A DNA stretch of 64,000 nt from Microcoleus sp. AS-A8 (lineage in GTDB: Bacteria > Cyanobacteriota > Cyanobacteriia > Cyanobacteriales > Coleofasciculaceae), in assembly GCA_039962225.1 (NCBI GenBank), contig JAMPKV010000015.1:85959-149958 (forward strand), given 5' to 3'. The notes below the pieces were generated by a model. That model ran no database searches. It was not told the origin of the DNA and saw only the letters and a program-made list of their open reading frames with translations. Made by a program: the position numbers and the translations under genes. Position 1 is the first letter of the stretch. Each line of letters begins with the position of its first letter. Shown here piece after piece: positions 1 to 9,096 of this stretch.

Positions 1-735
1 CAGTTCACTCACCCCAGCCAATTCTGACTTCACTGCCTCAATCAGACTCACGCCATCGCGCTCCCCCGATTTAAACACCTTCTGGGCTTGCTGCAAAGCT
101 TGAAATAGGAGCGGTGCTTGAGCTTTTTGCGAGGGGGACAAATATTGATTGCGGGAACTCAGAGCGAGTCCAGATGCTTCCCGCACAATGGGACAAGCGA
201 CAATTTCCACTGACCCATTTAAATCCGCTACGATGCGCCGGATAATCGCTAGTTGCTGTGCATCCTTCTGACCGAAATAAGCACGCTCTGGTTGTACGAG
301 GTTCAACAGCTTTGTCACCACTGTCGCGACTCCCTGAAAGTGTCCCTGGCGAGAGCGACCACATAATACAGAAGTCATCGTGGTAGGTGGAACGACCTGA
401 GTCACCTGGATACCCATGTCTGAGCTTGACAGATGATTTCCGTAAAATTCGACCACCGTCGGGGCAAAAATTACATCCACTCCCAGCCGTTCACACTGTT
501 GTTGATCCTGTTCCAACTGTCGTGGGTATCGCTGTAAATCTTCAGTTGGGCCAAACTGTAGTGGATTCACAAAAATGCTGACAATGACTAGGCCATTTTC
601 CTGTCTTGCCCGCTCAATTAAACTAAAGTGACCCCTATGCAAGGCTCCCATGGTCGGGACAAGACCAACATCCTTACCGTTGCGGTAACGTTCTAAGTAG
701 CAGAGCAATCCCGCTGTTGTCGTAAACAGGCGCAT
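1..735 (-). CDS. panC: PanC pantothenate synthetase (5' part; runs off the window)
   Basis: The reading frame is open from an ATG at 735 to the window edge, giving 245 codons. The start MRLFTTTAGLL is followed by VPTMGALHRGH, which carries the HxGH-type nucleotide-binding motif, then SIFVNPLQFGP and later YFGQKDAQQ. These are hallmarks of pantothenate synthetase, which joins pantoate and beta-alanine with ATP in the cytoplasm. In most cyanobacteria PanC is fused at its C-terminus to cytidylate kinase (PanC/CmK). That half would lie beyond position 1 and cannot be confirmed. The identification of the PanC domain is firm; the fusion is inference. Confidence 0.93.
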   Translation of the reverse strand, partial: MRLFTTTAGLLCYLERYRNGKDVGLVPTMGALHRGHFSLIERARQENGLVIVSIFVNPLQFGPTEDLQRYPRQLEQDQQQCERLGVDVIFAPTVVEFYGNHLSSSDMGIQVTQVVPPTTMTSVLCGRSRQGHFQGVATVVTKLLNLVQPERAYFGQKDAQQLAIIRRIVADLNGSVEIVACPIVREASGLALSSRNQYLSPSQKAQAPLLFQALQQAQKVFKSGERDGVSLIEAVKSELAGVSEL

Positions 736-870
736 GAAATTCTAGAATTTGGATTTTAGCTGAAATCGCCGGAATCCCCACGCCGTCCCGTAGGGTAGCA
801 ATGGGAGGAGCATCACCTTGATGTTAGCAATTCGATGACTTCCAGCCAGTCAGCGATGGGTCTAACAAGG

Positions 871-900
871 GAAGCCCCCCGCTTTGAGCCGGAGGGCTTC
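871..900 (-). terminator. Hairpin downstream of the RlpA-like gene, probable terminator
   Basis: GAAGCCC and GGGCTTC form the base of an 11-bp stem with one mismatch around a TTTGAG-type loop. It lies about 120 bp past the end of the RlpA-like gene and before panC, both on the minus strand. There is no strong T-run, so termination is only probable. Confidence 0.45.
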
Positions 901-1017
901 ACTTCAAAAATTCTAAAGCTAAAAATCCAAAAATAGAGGGGTTGGCTGGCGTTCTGACCTTTGGAATTGGGTCTTAAGTTCACAGCACTCCAGCAGGGGA
1001 GGCTTGCCCCTGTGCCA

Positions 1018-2157
1018 TTAGTAGCTGTCAGATGCTACTGTTTTTTGCTCCCCCAGAACCTGTACCTGTACTGGCGCAATGCCCGTTTGCATGACGCCTA
1101 AGGCTCTAGCAGCAGCCGCTGAAAGGTCAATCACTCGACCCCTGATAAACGGCCCACGGTCATTAATCCGCACCACCACAGAACGACCGTTGTTGAGGTT
1201 CGTGACTACAACCTTGGTTCCAAAAGGTAAGGTGCGGTGAGCAGCCGTCATCGCATTTTGATTGTAAACTTCGCCACTGGCACTGCGATTACCATGGAAT
1301 CCAGGGCCATACCAAGAGGCAATTCCACTCATCGCTGATCGAACCGGAGCAAAGGCAACTTGTGCGGCTCGACGCTTTTGGGGCATCCCGGCAATTGTTC
1401 GCAAGGGTGGAGCATTCCCTATTAGCCGTCGGAGGCGATTGGTGGCTTGCAGAGCGTCTTGAGCGAGGTTTTTGGTTGTATCGGGTAGGAATGTGTTGTC
1501 GTTGATTTGAACAACTTCTTGACCATTCACTTGAATGCTGAAGGCTTTGTGTGGATCATTCCAACGCACAGCGATCGCCTTCGCATCTACGTTGTCTCGA
1601 TACAGTTGATTCAATTTAGCCGCAACGGCTGTCGCCCGCCAAACCGGGTTATTTTCTATCTCGAACCGATCCGATGATGCGGTATACTGCTTAGCCCCTT
1701 CCAGTTCGTCTGAGGTCATTGCCCTCGTGGGTGAACTGGACTGGCGAGAAGCCCTCTTTGCTGGAGCTGCGGGGGTTGCACCCACTTGGGATCTCTGACT
1801 TGTCCCAGGCCGAGAGTCCCAGAAGCTCAGGACAGGAATATCGCGGACATACAGGATCGCGACCTTACGCCCTCCTGATTCATAGGCTTGAATTTTTGCA
1901 ATGACTTCGGCTTGTTCCACTGCTGCCGCGATCGGTGAGTGCCTCTCCCCGACCTTAACCACTTCTTCCGGCTGAACTTGTGGTTGCTTTGAAGCAGGGG
2001 TCGCTGTCGCTGTTACCTGCCGTACCTGGGTTTTGGGTGAGTTATTCTCTGACGCTTGGTCTAGCTGGCTCGCTTGTTGAGCTTGACCTGCTGTTGCCGT
2101 TCCCAGGGTTGTCATTAGGAGAGTAGCACTAAGGCCACTCCAAATTCGTTGATTCAT
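1018..2157 (-). CDS. RlpA-like septal ring/DPBB domain protein
   Basis: This 379-residue protein begins with a signal-peptide-like segment (MNQRIWSGLSATLLMTTLG, then an AQA-type cleavage region). A long low-complexity Q/S/T/A-rich stretch follows. The C-terminal ~100 residues (about 275-370) are an RlpA-type double-psi beta-barrel, with ASWYGPGFHG, AAHRTLPFGT, VRINDRGPF and IDLSAAAA. RlpA proteins act in the cell envelope; some are lytic transglycosylases for peptidoglycan lacking stem peptides. Activity here is not proven by sequence. The middle part (about 80-260) is not recognised. It is divergent from purM across 444 bp. Confidence 0.88.
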   Translation of the reverse strand: MNQRIWSGLSATLLMTTLGTATAGQAQQASQLDQASENNSPKTQVRQVTATATPASKQPQVQPEEVVKVGERHSPIAAAVEQAEVIAKIQAYESGGRKVAILYVRDIPVLSFWDSRPGTSQRSQVGATPAAPAKRASRQSSSPTRAMTSDELEGAKQYTASSDRFEIENNPVWRATAVAAKLNQLYRDNVDAKAIAVRWNDPHKAFSIQVNGQEVVQINDNTFLPDTTKNLAQDALQATNRLRRLIGNAPPLRTIAGMPQKRRAAQVAFAPVRSAMSGIASWYGPGFHGNRSASGEVYNQNAMTAAHRTLPFGTKVVVTNLNNGRSVVVRINDRGPFIRGRVIDLSAAAARALGVMQTGIAPVQVQVLGEQKTVASDSY

Positions 2158-2601
2158 AAGTCCGTTGTCAAAAGCTATTTGGAATTCGAGATTTTGTGCT
2201 TCTGGTTGTGAAGCTTGTGAAAAGGCAATCTCCCCATTAACTCGTACTCGTTCCGCGTTCGCTCTGTTTCCTTGAACTGCAACAGACTAACATGAAGTTT
2301 TGGGTTTGGGGATCAGGGTTCGTCGGTATTCATCGGCTGATTTATCAAAACTTTAAATTCTCATTTTTCTTAAAACTCTTGTCTGGCAAGAATTTGCGGT
2401 TTTTATCTGTTTCCGGAAAAATTCGCAAATTTTATGAAAACTTTACATAAAATGTTTCGGCTTTATGAATAAAACGGTCATACATTTCTGAGGACTTTCA
2501 ACCTGTGACCTCAATCTCTTTGGCGATCGCTACGTTCAACCTTGCCAATCAACCTGTAAAATACATCCTGCATCTCTAACTCAAAACCTTGTTGTTGTCT
2601 G
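2158..2601. other. Divergent intergenic region, RlpA-like gene / purM
   Basis: This 444-bp spacer must hold the promoters of both flanking genes. It is AT-rich between about 2340 and 2480 and contains one HIP1 octamer near 2523. A TTTACA with an AT-rich block 18 bp downstream (about 2445-2475) is a weak candidate promoter for purM. I see no strong hairpin or gene. Confidence 0.4.
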
Positions 2602-3684
2602 ATGGATTATCGAGAAGCCGGTGTCGATGTTGAGGCAGGTCGAGATTTTGTAGAACGAATCCGTAGCCTGGTGCAAAGCACGCACCGACCTGAAGTGTTG
2701 GGTGGACTGGGTGGCTTTAGTGGTTACTTTCAGCTACCTGTGGGGTATCGGGAACCGGTCTTGGTATCGGGCACCGATGGCGTTGGCACAAAGCTCAAAA
2801 TCGCCCAAGACCTCAACTGTCATAACACAGTCGGAATTGACCTGGTGGCGATGTGCGTCAATGATGTTTTAACCTCTGGGGCAGAACCGCTATTTTTCTT
2901 GGATTATTTGGCAACCGGCAAGCTCAATTCCGAACAACTCACTCAAGTGGTTGCCGGCATTACACAAGGGTGTCGCCTGGCTGGATGTGCGTTGATGGGA
3001 GGAGAAACAGCGGAAATGCCCGGTTTCTACCAACCTGGAGAGTACGACTTAGCGGGGTTTTGTGTGGGAATTGTGGAAAAGAGCCAATTGTTGGACGGTT
3101 CCCAGGTGCAGGTGGGAGATGTGGCAATTGGTTTAGCGAGTCAAGGTGTCCACAGTAACGGCTTTAGTTTGGTACGGAAAATCGTCAACGAGTCTCCAGT
3201 GATGACGCAACTCCTGGAACAGGCTACGGGTGAAGGCGTGGAGGATAGCGCCCAAAGGTGGCAGATTCGCCCAGAAGGGCTTGCAGGTCAAAGTTTAGGT
3301 GAAGTGTTGTTAAGCCCTACGCAGATTTACGTCAAGCCGATTTTGGAGGCTCGTCGCGCCGGGATTAATATTCATGGGATGGCTCATATCACGGGGGGAG
3401 GGTTACCAGAGAACCTGCCACGCTGTCTGGGAGCTAATCAATCGGTTCAGCTTGATCCTAATAGTTGGGTGATTCCACCAATTTTTCAGTGGTTGGCTGA
3501 GGCGGGTGAAGTGAGTGCACAGAGTATGTTTAATACTTTCAATATGGGCATTGGTTTTGTGGTACTGGTACCACCAGAGCAGGCCGAGGAAACCCGTCGA
3601 TGGTTTGAGGCGCAGCAGGTTGCGGCCTATACCATTGGTAGCGTGATTGAGGGCACGGGTGAGGTGGTTGGCTTACTTGGTTGA
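2602..3684 (+). CDS. purM: Phosphoribosylformylglycinamidine cyclo-ligase (AIR synthetase)
   Basis: PurM converts FGAM to AIR with ATP in de novo purine synthesis. The 360-residue length suits the family. Diagnostic motifs are the N-terminal MDYREAGVD, the nucleotide-binding GTDGVGTK (residues 57-64), [12 protein letters not shown], the [10 protein letters not shown] loop, and the C-terminal [13 protein letters not shown] and FNMGIGFV. The ATG at 2602 has no good ribosome binding site but matches the conserved start. It stands alone, with no purine neighbours in the window. Confidence 0.97.
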   Translation: MDYREAGVDVEAGRDFVERIRSLVQSTHRPEVLGGLGGFSGYFQLPVGYREPVLVSGTDGVGTKLKIAQDLNCHNTVGIDLVAMCVNDVLTSGAEPLFFLDYLATGKLNSEQLTQVVAGITQGCRLAGCALMGGETAEMPGFYQPGEYDLAGFCVGIVEKSQLLDGSQVQVGDVAIGLASQGVHSNGFSLVRKIVNESPVMTQLLEQATGEGVEDSAQRWQIRPEGLAGQSLGEVLLSPTQIYVKPILEARRAGINIHGMAHITGGGLPENLPRCLGANQSVQLDPNSWVIPPIFQWLAEAGEVSAQSMFNTFNMGIGFVVLVPPEQAEETRRWFEAQQVAAYTIGSVIEGTGEVVGLLG

Positions 3685-4053
3685 TGGTTGCGGCGGAAGC
3701 TGAATTTTAACGAACCACAGAGGCTCGGAGGGCACTGAGAAGAGAAGGGGCGAGAAAGAGAGCTGTTTTTGAGCTAGCTGTGCTTGAGAATTGTTAGACA
3801 GGCTTGGATTGTGCGATCGCTCATCTTTCCTGACAGCTTCCCTCCGGTAGAAATTGCGCCTCACTCGACCGGGGGATTCCTCAAATCTTTAAGTATTGTT
3901 ACAGTAATAGTACGTACCCTAAATAAAATCCCTAAACTTCTCTTTTTCAGGAAGTACATCTCTAAGAATACTAATTGCCAATCTCGCTTTTAGTAGAGAT
4001 GCTCATTACCTGTATTGGATAGGCTTATTAGAGTTAAAAATAGGCATTTACTC
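3685..4053. other. Intergenic region between purM and MFS exporter
   Basis: This spacer has one HIP1-like site near 3817 and an AT-rich second half (about 3880-4050), probably the promoter region of the exporter. No terminator hairpin with a T-run is visible after purM. Short open frames here look non-coding. Confidence 0.4.
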
Positions 4054-5331
4054 ATGAATTTTGGTGTATCAAAATTTAAGCCAATTCTGCGAGCCTTAGA
4101 GTCGAGAAATTACCGTCTTTTTTTTGCAGGCCAAGCCATTTCTCTGATTGGTACTTGGATGACTCAAATTGCGACAGTTTGGCTAGTTTATCAATTGACT
4201 GACTCCGCCTTGTTGTTAGGCGTTGTTGGATTTTCCAGCCAAGTTCTCAATTTTGTGATTGCTCCGTTTGGGGGGATTCTAGTCGATCGCTGGAATCGTC
4301 ACCGGATTTTAATAGGTACTCAAGCCCTTTCGATGCTTCAGTCTTTAGCGTTAGCTTTTTTAGCGCTGACGGGTACCATTGCGATTTGGCATATTATTCT
4401 CTTGAGCCTATTTCAAGGGTTAATCAATGCGATTGATTCCCCGGCTCGTCAGGCTTTTGTGATGGAAATCATTGATAAAAAAGAGAATTTGGGAAATGCG
4501 ATCGCACTCAATTCTTCAGTTTTCAATGGAGCTAGATTAGTCGGGCCGGCGATTGCAGGATTACTGATTGCTAGTGTTGGAGCCGGTGTATGTTTTCTGA
4601 TTGATGGACTCAGCTATATTGCCGTCATTGCTGGCTTATTGGCGATGAAGCTCAAGCCGAGAACAATCACTCCTCACCAGGCTAATGTCTGGCAACGATT
4701 AAAAGAGGGATTCAACTATGCCTTTGGATTTCCACCCATCCGAGCGATTTTATTATTACTAGCCTTATTCAGTTTTATGGGTATGCCTTATTCAGTTTTG
4801 GTGCCCGTTTTTGCTACAAAAATTCTTCACGGTGGCGCTCAAACCTTAGGGTTTCTCATGGCAGCCGTGGGAGTGGGCGCATTAATGGGGGGAATTTACC
4901 TCAGTTCGCGCCAAAGTGTCGTGGGTTTAGGTAAAATTATTGCTTTTTCTCCCGCTGGTTTAGGGATGGCATTGATTATTTTTTCTCAATCCCGTCTTCT
5001 CTGGCTGTCTTTACTGATGATGTTGATTGTTGGCTGTGCTTCAATTCTGCAAATTGCTTCAAGTAATACGATTTTACAAACCATTGTGGAGGAGGATAAA
5101 CGGGGGCGATTGATGAGTTTTTATACAATGGCGTTCTTAGGTGTATTACCCTTTGGAAATTTAGCATCGGGTGCTTTAGCCAGTCGCATCGGTGCACCGA
5201 ATACAGTCATGATCGGTGGGGTTTTCTGTATTTTGGGTTCCCTTGTTTTTGCCCAGAAGTTGCCAACTTTAAGGCGTTTAGTTCGCCCTATTTACCACAA
5301 AATCGGATTAATTTCTAAGTCTTATTCATGA
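4054..5331 (+). CDS. MFS exporter, DHA3/EntS-like family
   Basis: This is a 425-residue integral membrane protein with about 12 hydrophobic segments. The N-terminal block (LESRNYRLFFAGQAISLIG, then TWMTQIATVWLVYQLT) and the loop GGILVDRWNRHR after TM2 are typical of the MFS_3 drug/siderophore exporter group that includes EntS. The substrate cannot be read from the sequence. The frame is open from a TTG at 4015, but the ATG at 4054 (MNFGVSKF) is the likelier start because the conserved domain begins soon after. The gene is monocistronic, with long spacers on both sides. Confidence 0.88.
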   Translation: MNFGVSKFKPILRALESRNYRLFFAGQAISLIGTWMTQIATVWLVYQLTDSALLLGVVGFSSQVLNFVIAPFGGILVDRWNRHRILIGTQALSMLQSLALAFLALTGTIAIWHIILLSLFQGLINAIDSPARQAFVMEIIDKKENLGNAIALNSSVFNGARLVGPAIAGLLIASVGAGVCFLIDGLSYIAVIAGLLAMKLKPRTITPHQANVWQRLKEGFNYAFGFPPIRAILLLLALFSFMGMPYSVLVPVFATKILHGGAQTLGFLMAAVGVGALMGGIYLSSRQSVVGLGKIIAFSPAGLGMALIIFSQSRLLWLSLLMMLIVGCASILQIASSNTILQTIVEEDKRGRLMSFYTMAFLGVLPFGNLASGALASRIGAPNTVMIGGVFCILGSLVFAQKLPTLRRLVRPIYHKIGLISKSYS

Positions 5332-5791
5332 TGGTAGTTCTTCCCTCGGAGTTGGCATTTGTTGATGTATAGCCAAAGGCACCGGAGATGAGAGTGAGGA
5401 GGTAGAGGATTCGGCGCGCTGGGTCGCCGAATATCGCAGAAGGCAAAAGGGATGTATATTGACGGCTCAATGTTTCAGTATTTGGCGAGAGTCAAGAGTT
5501 GCCTTGGCGACTGCTATAGCTGCGTCACACAGGATTGCCGACTCCCCCAGAGAAGGTAAAAAACATAGAGAAACCCAAGGAATACGAAAAATACATTAAT
5601 CATTTTAAAAATAAAAAATTGCTTCTATCGAAAAGCAATGAAGTAAATTTATTACGTTTTTTTGATAATTTATTGATCGATTTTAATTCAAATTTATAAT
5701 ACAGGAAATTCCCTTTCGTATTCACCCTAATTCACATTTTATTCACAATCAATTTTTACTATCTAGAATACACTTTACTTAACAGTATGCC
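5332..5791. other. AT-rich intergenic region upstream of acyltransferase
   Basis: The last 200 bp (about 5590-5790) are strongly AT-rich and probably carry the promoter of the acyltransferase gene. A small inverted repeat, ATTGCTT/AAGCAAT, lies near 5618-5640. I see no gene. Confidence 0.4.
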
Positions 5792-6475
5792 ATGTATTCA
5801 TTCCTGAAGAATTTACTTAAGAATATTATCAGGATACTCGCCCTACGTTACGGAAAATTCCCCAGTCTCTATCGCAAAATCTGCAAACCTAGGGGAGATG
5901 AATACGCGGAATATCTCCGCCGTCATGGCAATTTTTACGAGCTGGGTCAAGACTGTAGCATTCTCCCCAGCACGGTTTTCACTGACCCCGCCTATGTGCG
6001 AATTGGTAATAACGTTCATTTCTCGTCCTGTAGCTTGATTGGACATGATGGCTCTATTGCCATGCTTAACCGTGCTTACAACGTGAAGCTTGATGCAGTC
6101 GGTAAAATTGACATTCGCGATAATGTTTTTATCGGTTTCAATGCCATTATTTTGCCCAATGTCACGATTGGTGCGAATGCGATCATTGCCGCTGGGGCTG
6201 TTGTCACTAAGAATGTTGCAGAAGGAGACATTGTGGCAGGTGTCCCGGCTCAATCTATCGGTCGCGTTGAAGACCTGGTGAAAAAATTAGAGGCTCAAAC
6301 TTATAATCTCCCTTGGGCTGAGATCATTCAACACCGTGAGGGAGGCTTCGCGCCTGAATTAGAATCCCAACTTGTACGATTACGAGTTTCTCACTTTTAC
6401 GGCAATCCATCTACTCAGTTGGCGACGGCAAATCTACTCATGACGGATACTGGTGCAGGTGCTGCCGCCCATTAA
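5792..6475 (+). CDS. Hexapeptide-repeat acyltransferase (LbH fold)
   Basis: This 227-residue protein has the irregular hexapeptide repeats of a left-handed beta-helix between about residues 70 and 155, for example VRIGNNVHF, IDIRDNVFIG, VTIGANAIIAAGAVVTKNV and the closing IVAGVPAQ. These are seen in O-acetyltransferases that modify sugars, antibiotics or surface polysaccharides with an acyl-CoA donor. The acceptor is unknown. The C-terminal tail of about 70 residues is not a family feature I recognise. A MarR regulator starts 72 bp downstream on the same strand. Confidence 0.85.
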   Translation: MYSFLKNLLKNIIRILALRYGKFPSLYRKICKPRGDEYAEYLRRHGNFYELGQDCSILPSTVFTDPAYVRIGNNVHFSSCSLIGHDGSIAMLNRAYNVKLDAVGKIDIRDNVFIGFNAIILPNVTIGANAIIAAGAVVTKNVAEGDIVAGVPAQSIGRVEDLVKKLEAQTYNLPWAEIIQHREGGFAPELESQLVRLRVSHFYGNPSTQLATANLLMTDTGAGAAAH

Positions 6476-6547
6476 GACATGTAACAACAATGAGTCAAAC
6501 AAAGATGTTACTGTAATCTTGCATACTCGTCTATTGATTGTTGCTTG

Positions 6548-7012
6548 ATGCCTTTTTCTGTGAATCGCAGTCATTTGGCAGAGTGGGAGGAAGTTCTCGC
6601 TCCCCAAAGCCTCGGCTACCGGATTAAACTGCTCTCCATGTTGCTGAGTCGCACGTTTCAAGAGCGATTAGAGCCGTATGGATTGACGCCGTTTCACTGG
6701 GTTGTTTTGTGTTGCCTGTGGCAAGAAGATGGGTTGGCAACTTCTAGTATTGGGGAACGATTGCAGCAGGTGGGAGGCACTTTAACCGGGGTACTCGATC
6801 GCATGGAGGAACGAGGGTTAGTGCGTCGAGAGCGTGATATGCGCGATCGCAGAATTTGGCGGATTTGGTTGACGGAAGCTGGCAAAGACTTAGAAGAAGT
6901 GTTGCCTCCGATTGCATTGCAAATCCGGGAACAGGCAATGGCAGGAATTGCTGAAGCTGATCGAGAATTACTTTCGAGGTTGATTGATCAAGCGATCGCT
7001 AATTGTTCTTAA
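6548..7012 (+). CDS. MarR-family transcriptional regulator
   Basis: This 154-residue winged-helix protein shows the MarR pattern: a dimerisation helix, a recognition helix in GTLTGVLDRMEERGLV and a wing in RDMRDRRIWRIWLTEAG. MarR proteins bind operator palindromes and usually release DNA on binding small aromatics. ATG 6548 is preferred over the TTG one codon earlier. It is convergent with the MFS gene that ends only 14 bp away. The regulator and carrier may belong together, but their orientation gives no direct support. Confidence 0.9.
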   Translation: MPFSVNRSHLAEWEEVLAPQSLGYRIKLLSMLLSRTFQERLEPYGLTPFHWVVLCCLWQEDGLATSSIGERLQQVGGTLTGVLDRMEERGLVRRERDMRDRRIWRIWLTEAGKDLEEVLPPIALQIREQAMAGIAEADRELLSRLIDQAIANCS

Positions 7013-7026
7013 CCACTTTGTCTTTC

Positions 7027-8211
7027 TTAAGCCTTAAAAAGCCCAATCAGCAAGGCGATGGGTGCTGCAAGTAACATCCACATCGTAGGTTGCAAACCAT
7101 ACTGTTGAGCCACCCAACCTAGTACAAACGGGGCTAAACCACCCACGAAACCCGCCAGGTTGTTGAGTGTCATGACTGTCCCACTCTGCCCTGGCATCGC
7201 TGTGTACAATCGCCCCTGAAGAATTGAGTACCAACCTGCATTCAAGAACCCCAGAAAGCCGAGAATGATCAACTTAACATTGAGATTGGGCACAATCAAA
7301 AAAGCCGGGTAGAGGCACAAAACAATCATTGCGCTAAACCTCAAATAAGCGAGTCCTTGCACTCGTTCAAGTAAGGGAATGAGGAGAAAATCTCCGAGTA
7401 AGCCAAACCCCAACCATACGGTGATAGCAAAACTCGCCTGTGTGTTACTTGCACCGACGACATCAACAAAATACAGTGCTAAAAAACCACGCAGAACATC
7501 CAACATTAAATCCGAAAATTGCAACAACGTTAACCAACGGAGTACGTTGCGTCGTTTTAAGCTGTTGATAGCTTGACGGATACCATCGTTGAAACTTTGT
7601 ATTGGCTGCTCAACTTGAGATGAGGCGGTTAGAGTTGCGATTGGATACTTCCACAAGATTCCTAGCAATAATACTGTTAGTACCGCCAAGATTAAAAACA
7701 CACTCCGCCAACTTTGATTTAATGCTACAGCACCTGCTAAAGCCAAAGGTCCAATGACATTACCAACAGAACCCGCCAATGTCCAACGTGCCATGTTTTG
7801 CTCGTGGCGTGTTGGTTCCATGTCCATCAGCGTCGCCTGGGAAAGACTGACAAAGGAGCCAGAGGCGGGATAAAACAGCACAAACGCGGCTAATAACCCA
7901 AAAAAGTGATGACTGAGGGAAATGAGTAGTAATGCGATCGCAAAAGCAATACCTCCCCCCAAAATCAATTGCCGTCGCTGTCCCAAATCTCCTAAAATCC
8001 CCAGAATTGGCTCTATCAAGCTACTGATAGTATTGGGTATCGTCAGCAACAGTCCCACTTGCACATAGGAAAGATGCAAATCAGTCCGAATCAACGGATA
8101 GGCTGCACCCCCCACTCCATCCACAAGTTCGTCTAATAATTCGATCGCCAGGAAGATAATCGTTAATACAATTACAGTCTTGGTCGTTTTGTTTTTACTA
8201 TCCAATGACAT
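7027..8211 (-). CDS. MFS transporter
   Basis: This 394-residue protein has about 12 transmembrane segments and a short charged N-terminus. The region FLAIELLDELVDGVGGAAYPLIRTDL followed by ILGDLGQRR resembles the fosmidomycin-resistance-like branch of the major facilitator superfamily. The substrate is unknown. It converges on the MarR gene and has 279 bp of upstream sequence without a gene. Confidence 0.86.
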   Translation of the reverse strand: MSLDSKNKTTKTVIVLTIIFLAIELLDELVDGVGGAAYPLIRTDLHLSYVQVGLLLTIPNTISSLIEPILGILGDLGQRRQLILGGGIAFAIALLLISLSHHFFGLLAAFVLFYPASGSFVSLSQATLMDMEPTRHEQNMARWTLAGSVGNVIGPLALAGAVALNQSWRSVFLILAVLTVLLLGILWKYPIATLTASSQVEQPIQSFNDGIRQAINSLKRRNVLRWLTLLQFSDLMLDVLRGFLALYFVDVVGASNTQASFAITVWLGFGLLGDFLLIPLLERVQGLAYLRFSAMIVLCLYPAFLIVPNLNVKLIILGFLGFLNAGWYSILQGRLYTAMPGQSGTVMTLNNLAGFVGGLAPFVLGWVAQQYGLQPTMWMLLAAPIALLIGLFKA

Positions 8212-8490
8212 CGTGAACTTCTCCCGTCCTCAAAATTTGATCAGCAGCGCAACATCTTTAAGGGCGTTGGCGAGAAAGGAGGGGGAATCCACGAACAAAC
8301 TCTCCGCCTTAGTTGTAATGCGAATCGCGAGTTGGATTGGGTTCTAGAAGATTACCAGGGAGGGAAAGTCATAGTAGCGAAGGGTAAAGAAAGGACTTGC
8401 GAATCATCAGTTATGTTGCTAGTTTATTTGTTTGACAAATACTTGAAGCTTGTCCGTACTGCGTAGAGTTAAGCGATGCTTTAAAGTTAA

Positions 8491-9096
8491 TCATTGAATA
8501 AATTTATTGAGTTCCTGTACTAATAAATGCACTGATGTAGATGGATTATCTTTAGCTGGAATGTGAGGATCGTATTGCTTAAGGAGATTTTCAGCATTTT
8601 TAATAGCAATAGATTGCCTTTCAAATAATTCTTCATAAATTGTTTCACTATTTTTCTTGTATGTTCGACCAAGTAAAGAAGTTAATTTGCGAAGATAATC
8701 ACCTCTAGGAATACCTGTATTAAGAAAATCAAAATGTAGAACATACCATAGCTCAAACGCTTCGTTAGAATAAGCCACTTTAAATCCTTGCTCATTAGCA
8801 TTTTTGATGGCATTATTAAAATCTTCTACAGTCCAAGAATCACGATCAAAGACACACCAAACCTGATCGTAATCTCCTTGCTTATTCAAGTCTTTTGCGC
8901 TTTGAACTAGTCTACTTGGATTTTCTCCTAAACCCTGCACATCTATTTCAGCAACATCTTTAGGAACACGAAAACTTCTGAAATAGTTAGGTTCTGTTTT
9001 CTCTCCTTCACATACGATCAAAAATCTCTGTCTAATTTCCCTCGTATCAACTTTTCTAGGTAGATATCCACGAGTATTTACCTTTCTTCTAGACAT
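8491..9096 (-). CDS. RloB-like protein with TOPRIM-type motifs
   Basis: This 201-residue protein matches the RloB family in its conserved N-terminal FLIVCEGEKTEPNYF and in CVFDRDSW near residue 83. The Glu in the first motif and the DxD in the second are the metal-binding pattern of TOPRIM nucleases. RloB is also called AbiLii in abortive-infection systems. Its start (9096) overlaps the 3' end of the ATPase gene by 8 bp, so the two are very likely co-translated. The gene is visibly more AT-rich than its neighbours. A role in phage defence is inference from the family and partner. Confidence 0.86.
   Translation of the reverse strand: MSRRKVNTRGYLPRKVDTREIRQRFLIVCEGEKTEPNYFRSFRVPKDVAEIDVQGLGENPSRLVQSAKDLNKQGDYDQVWCVFDRDSWTVEDFNNAIKNANEQGFKVAYSNEAFELWYVLHFDFLNTGIPRGDYLRKLTSLLGRTYKKNSETIYEELFERQSIAIKNAENLLKQYDPHIPAKDNPSTSVHLLVQELNKFIQ

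Noticed and set aside
3784..3993. 69-codon open frame after purM
   Set aside because: It has no features and overlaps an opposite-strand frame of similar quality; it is probably noise.
7027..8211. MarR gene and MFS carrier as one regulated drug-efflux unit
   Set aside because: They converge, so no shared promoter exists; the link is only proximity.
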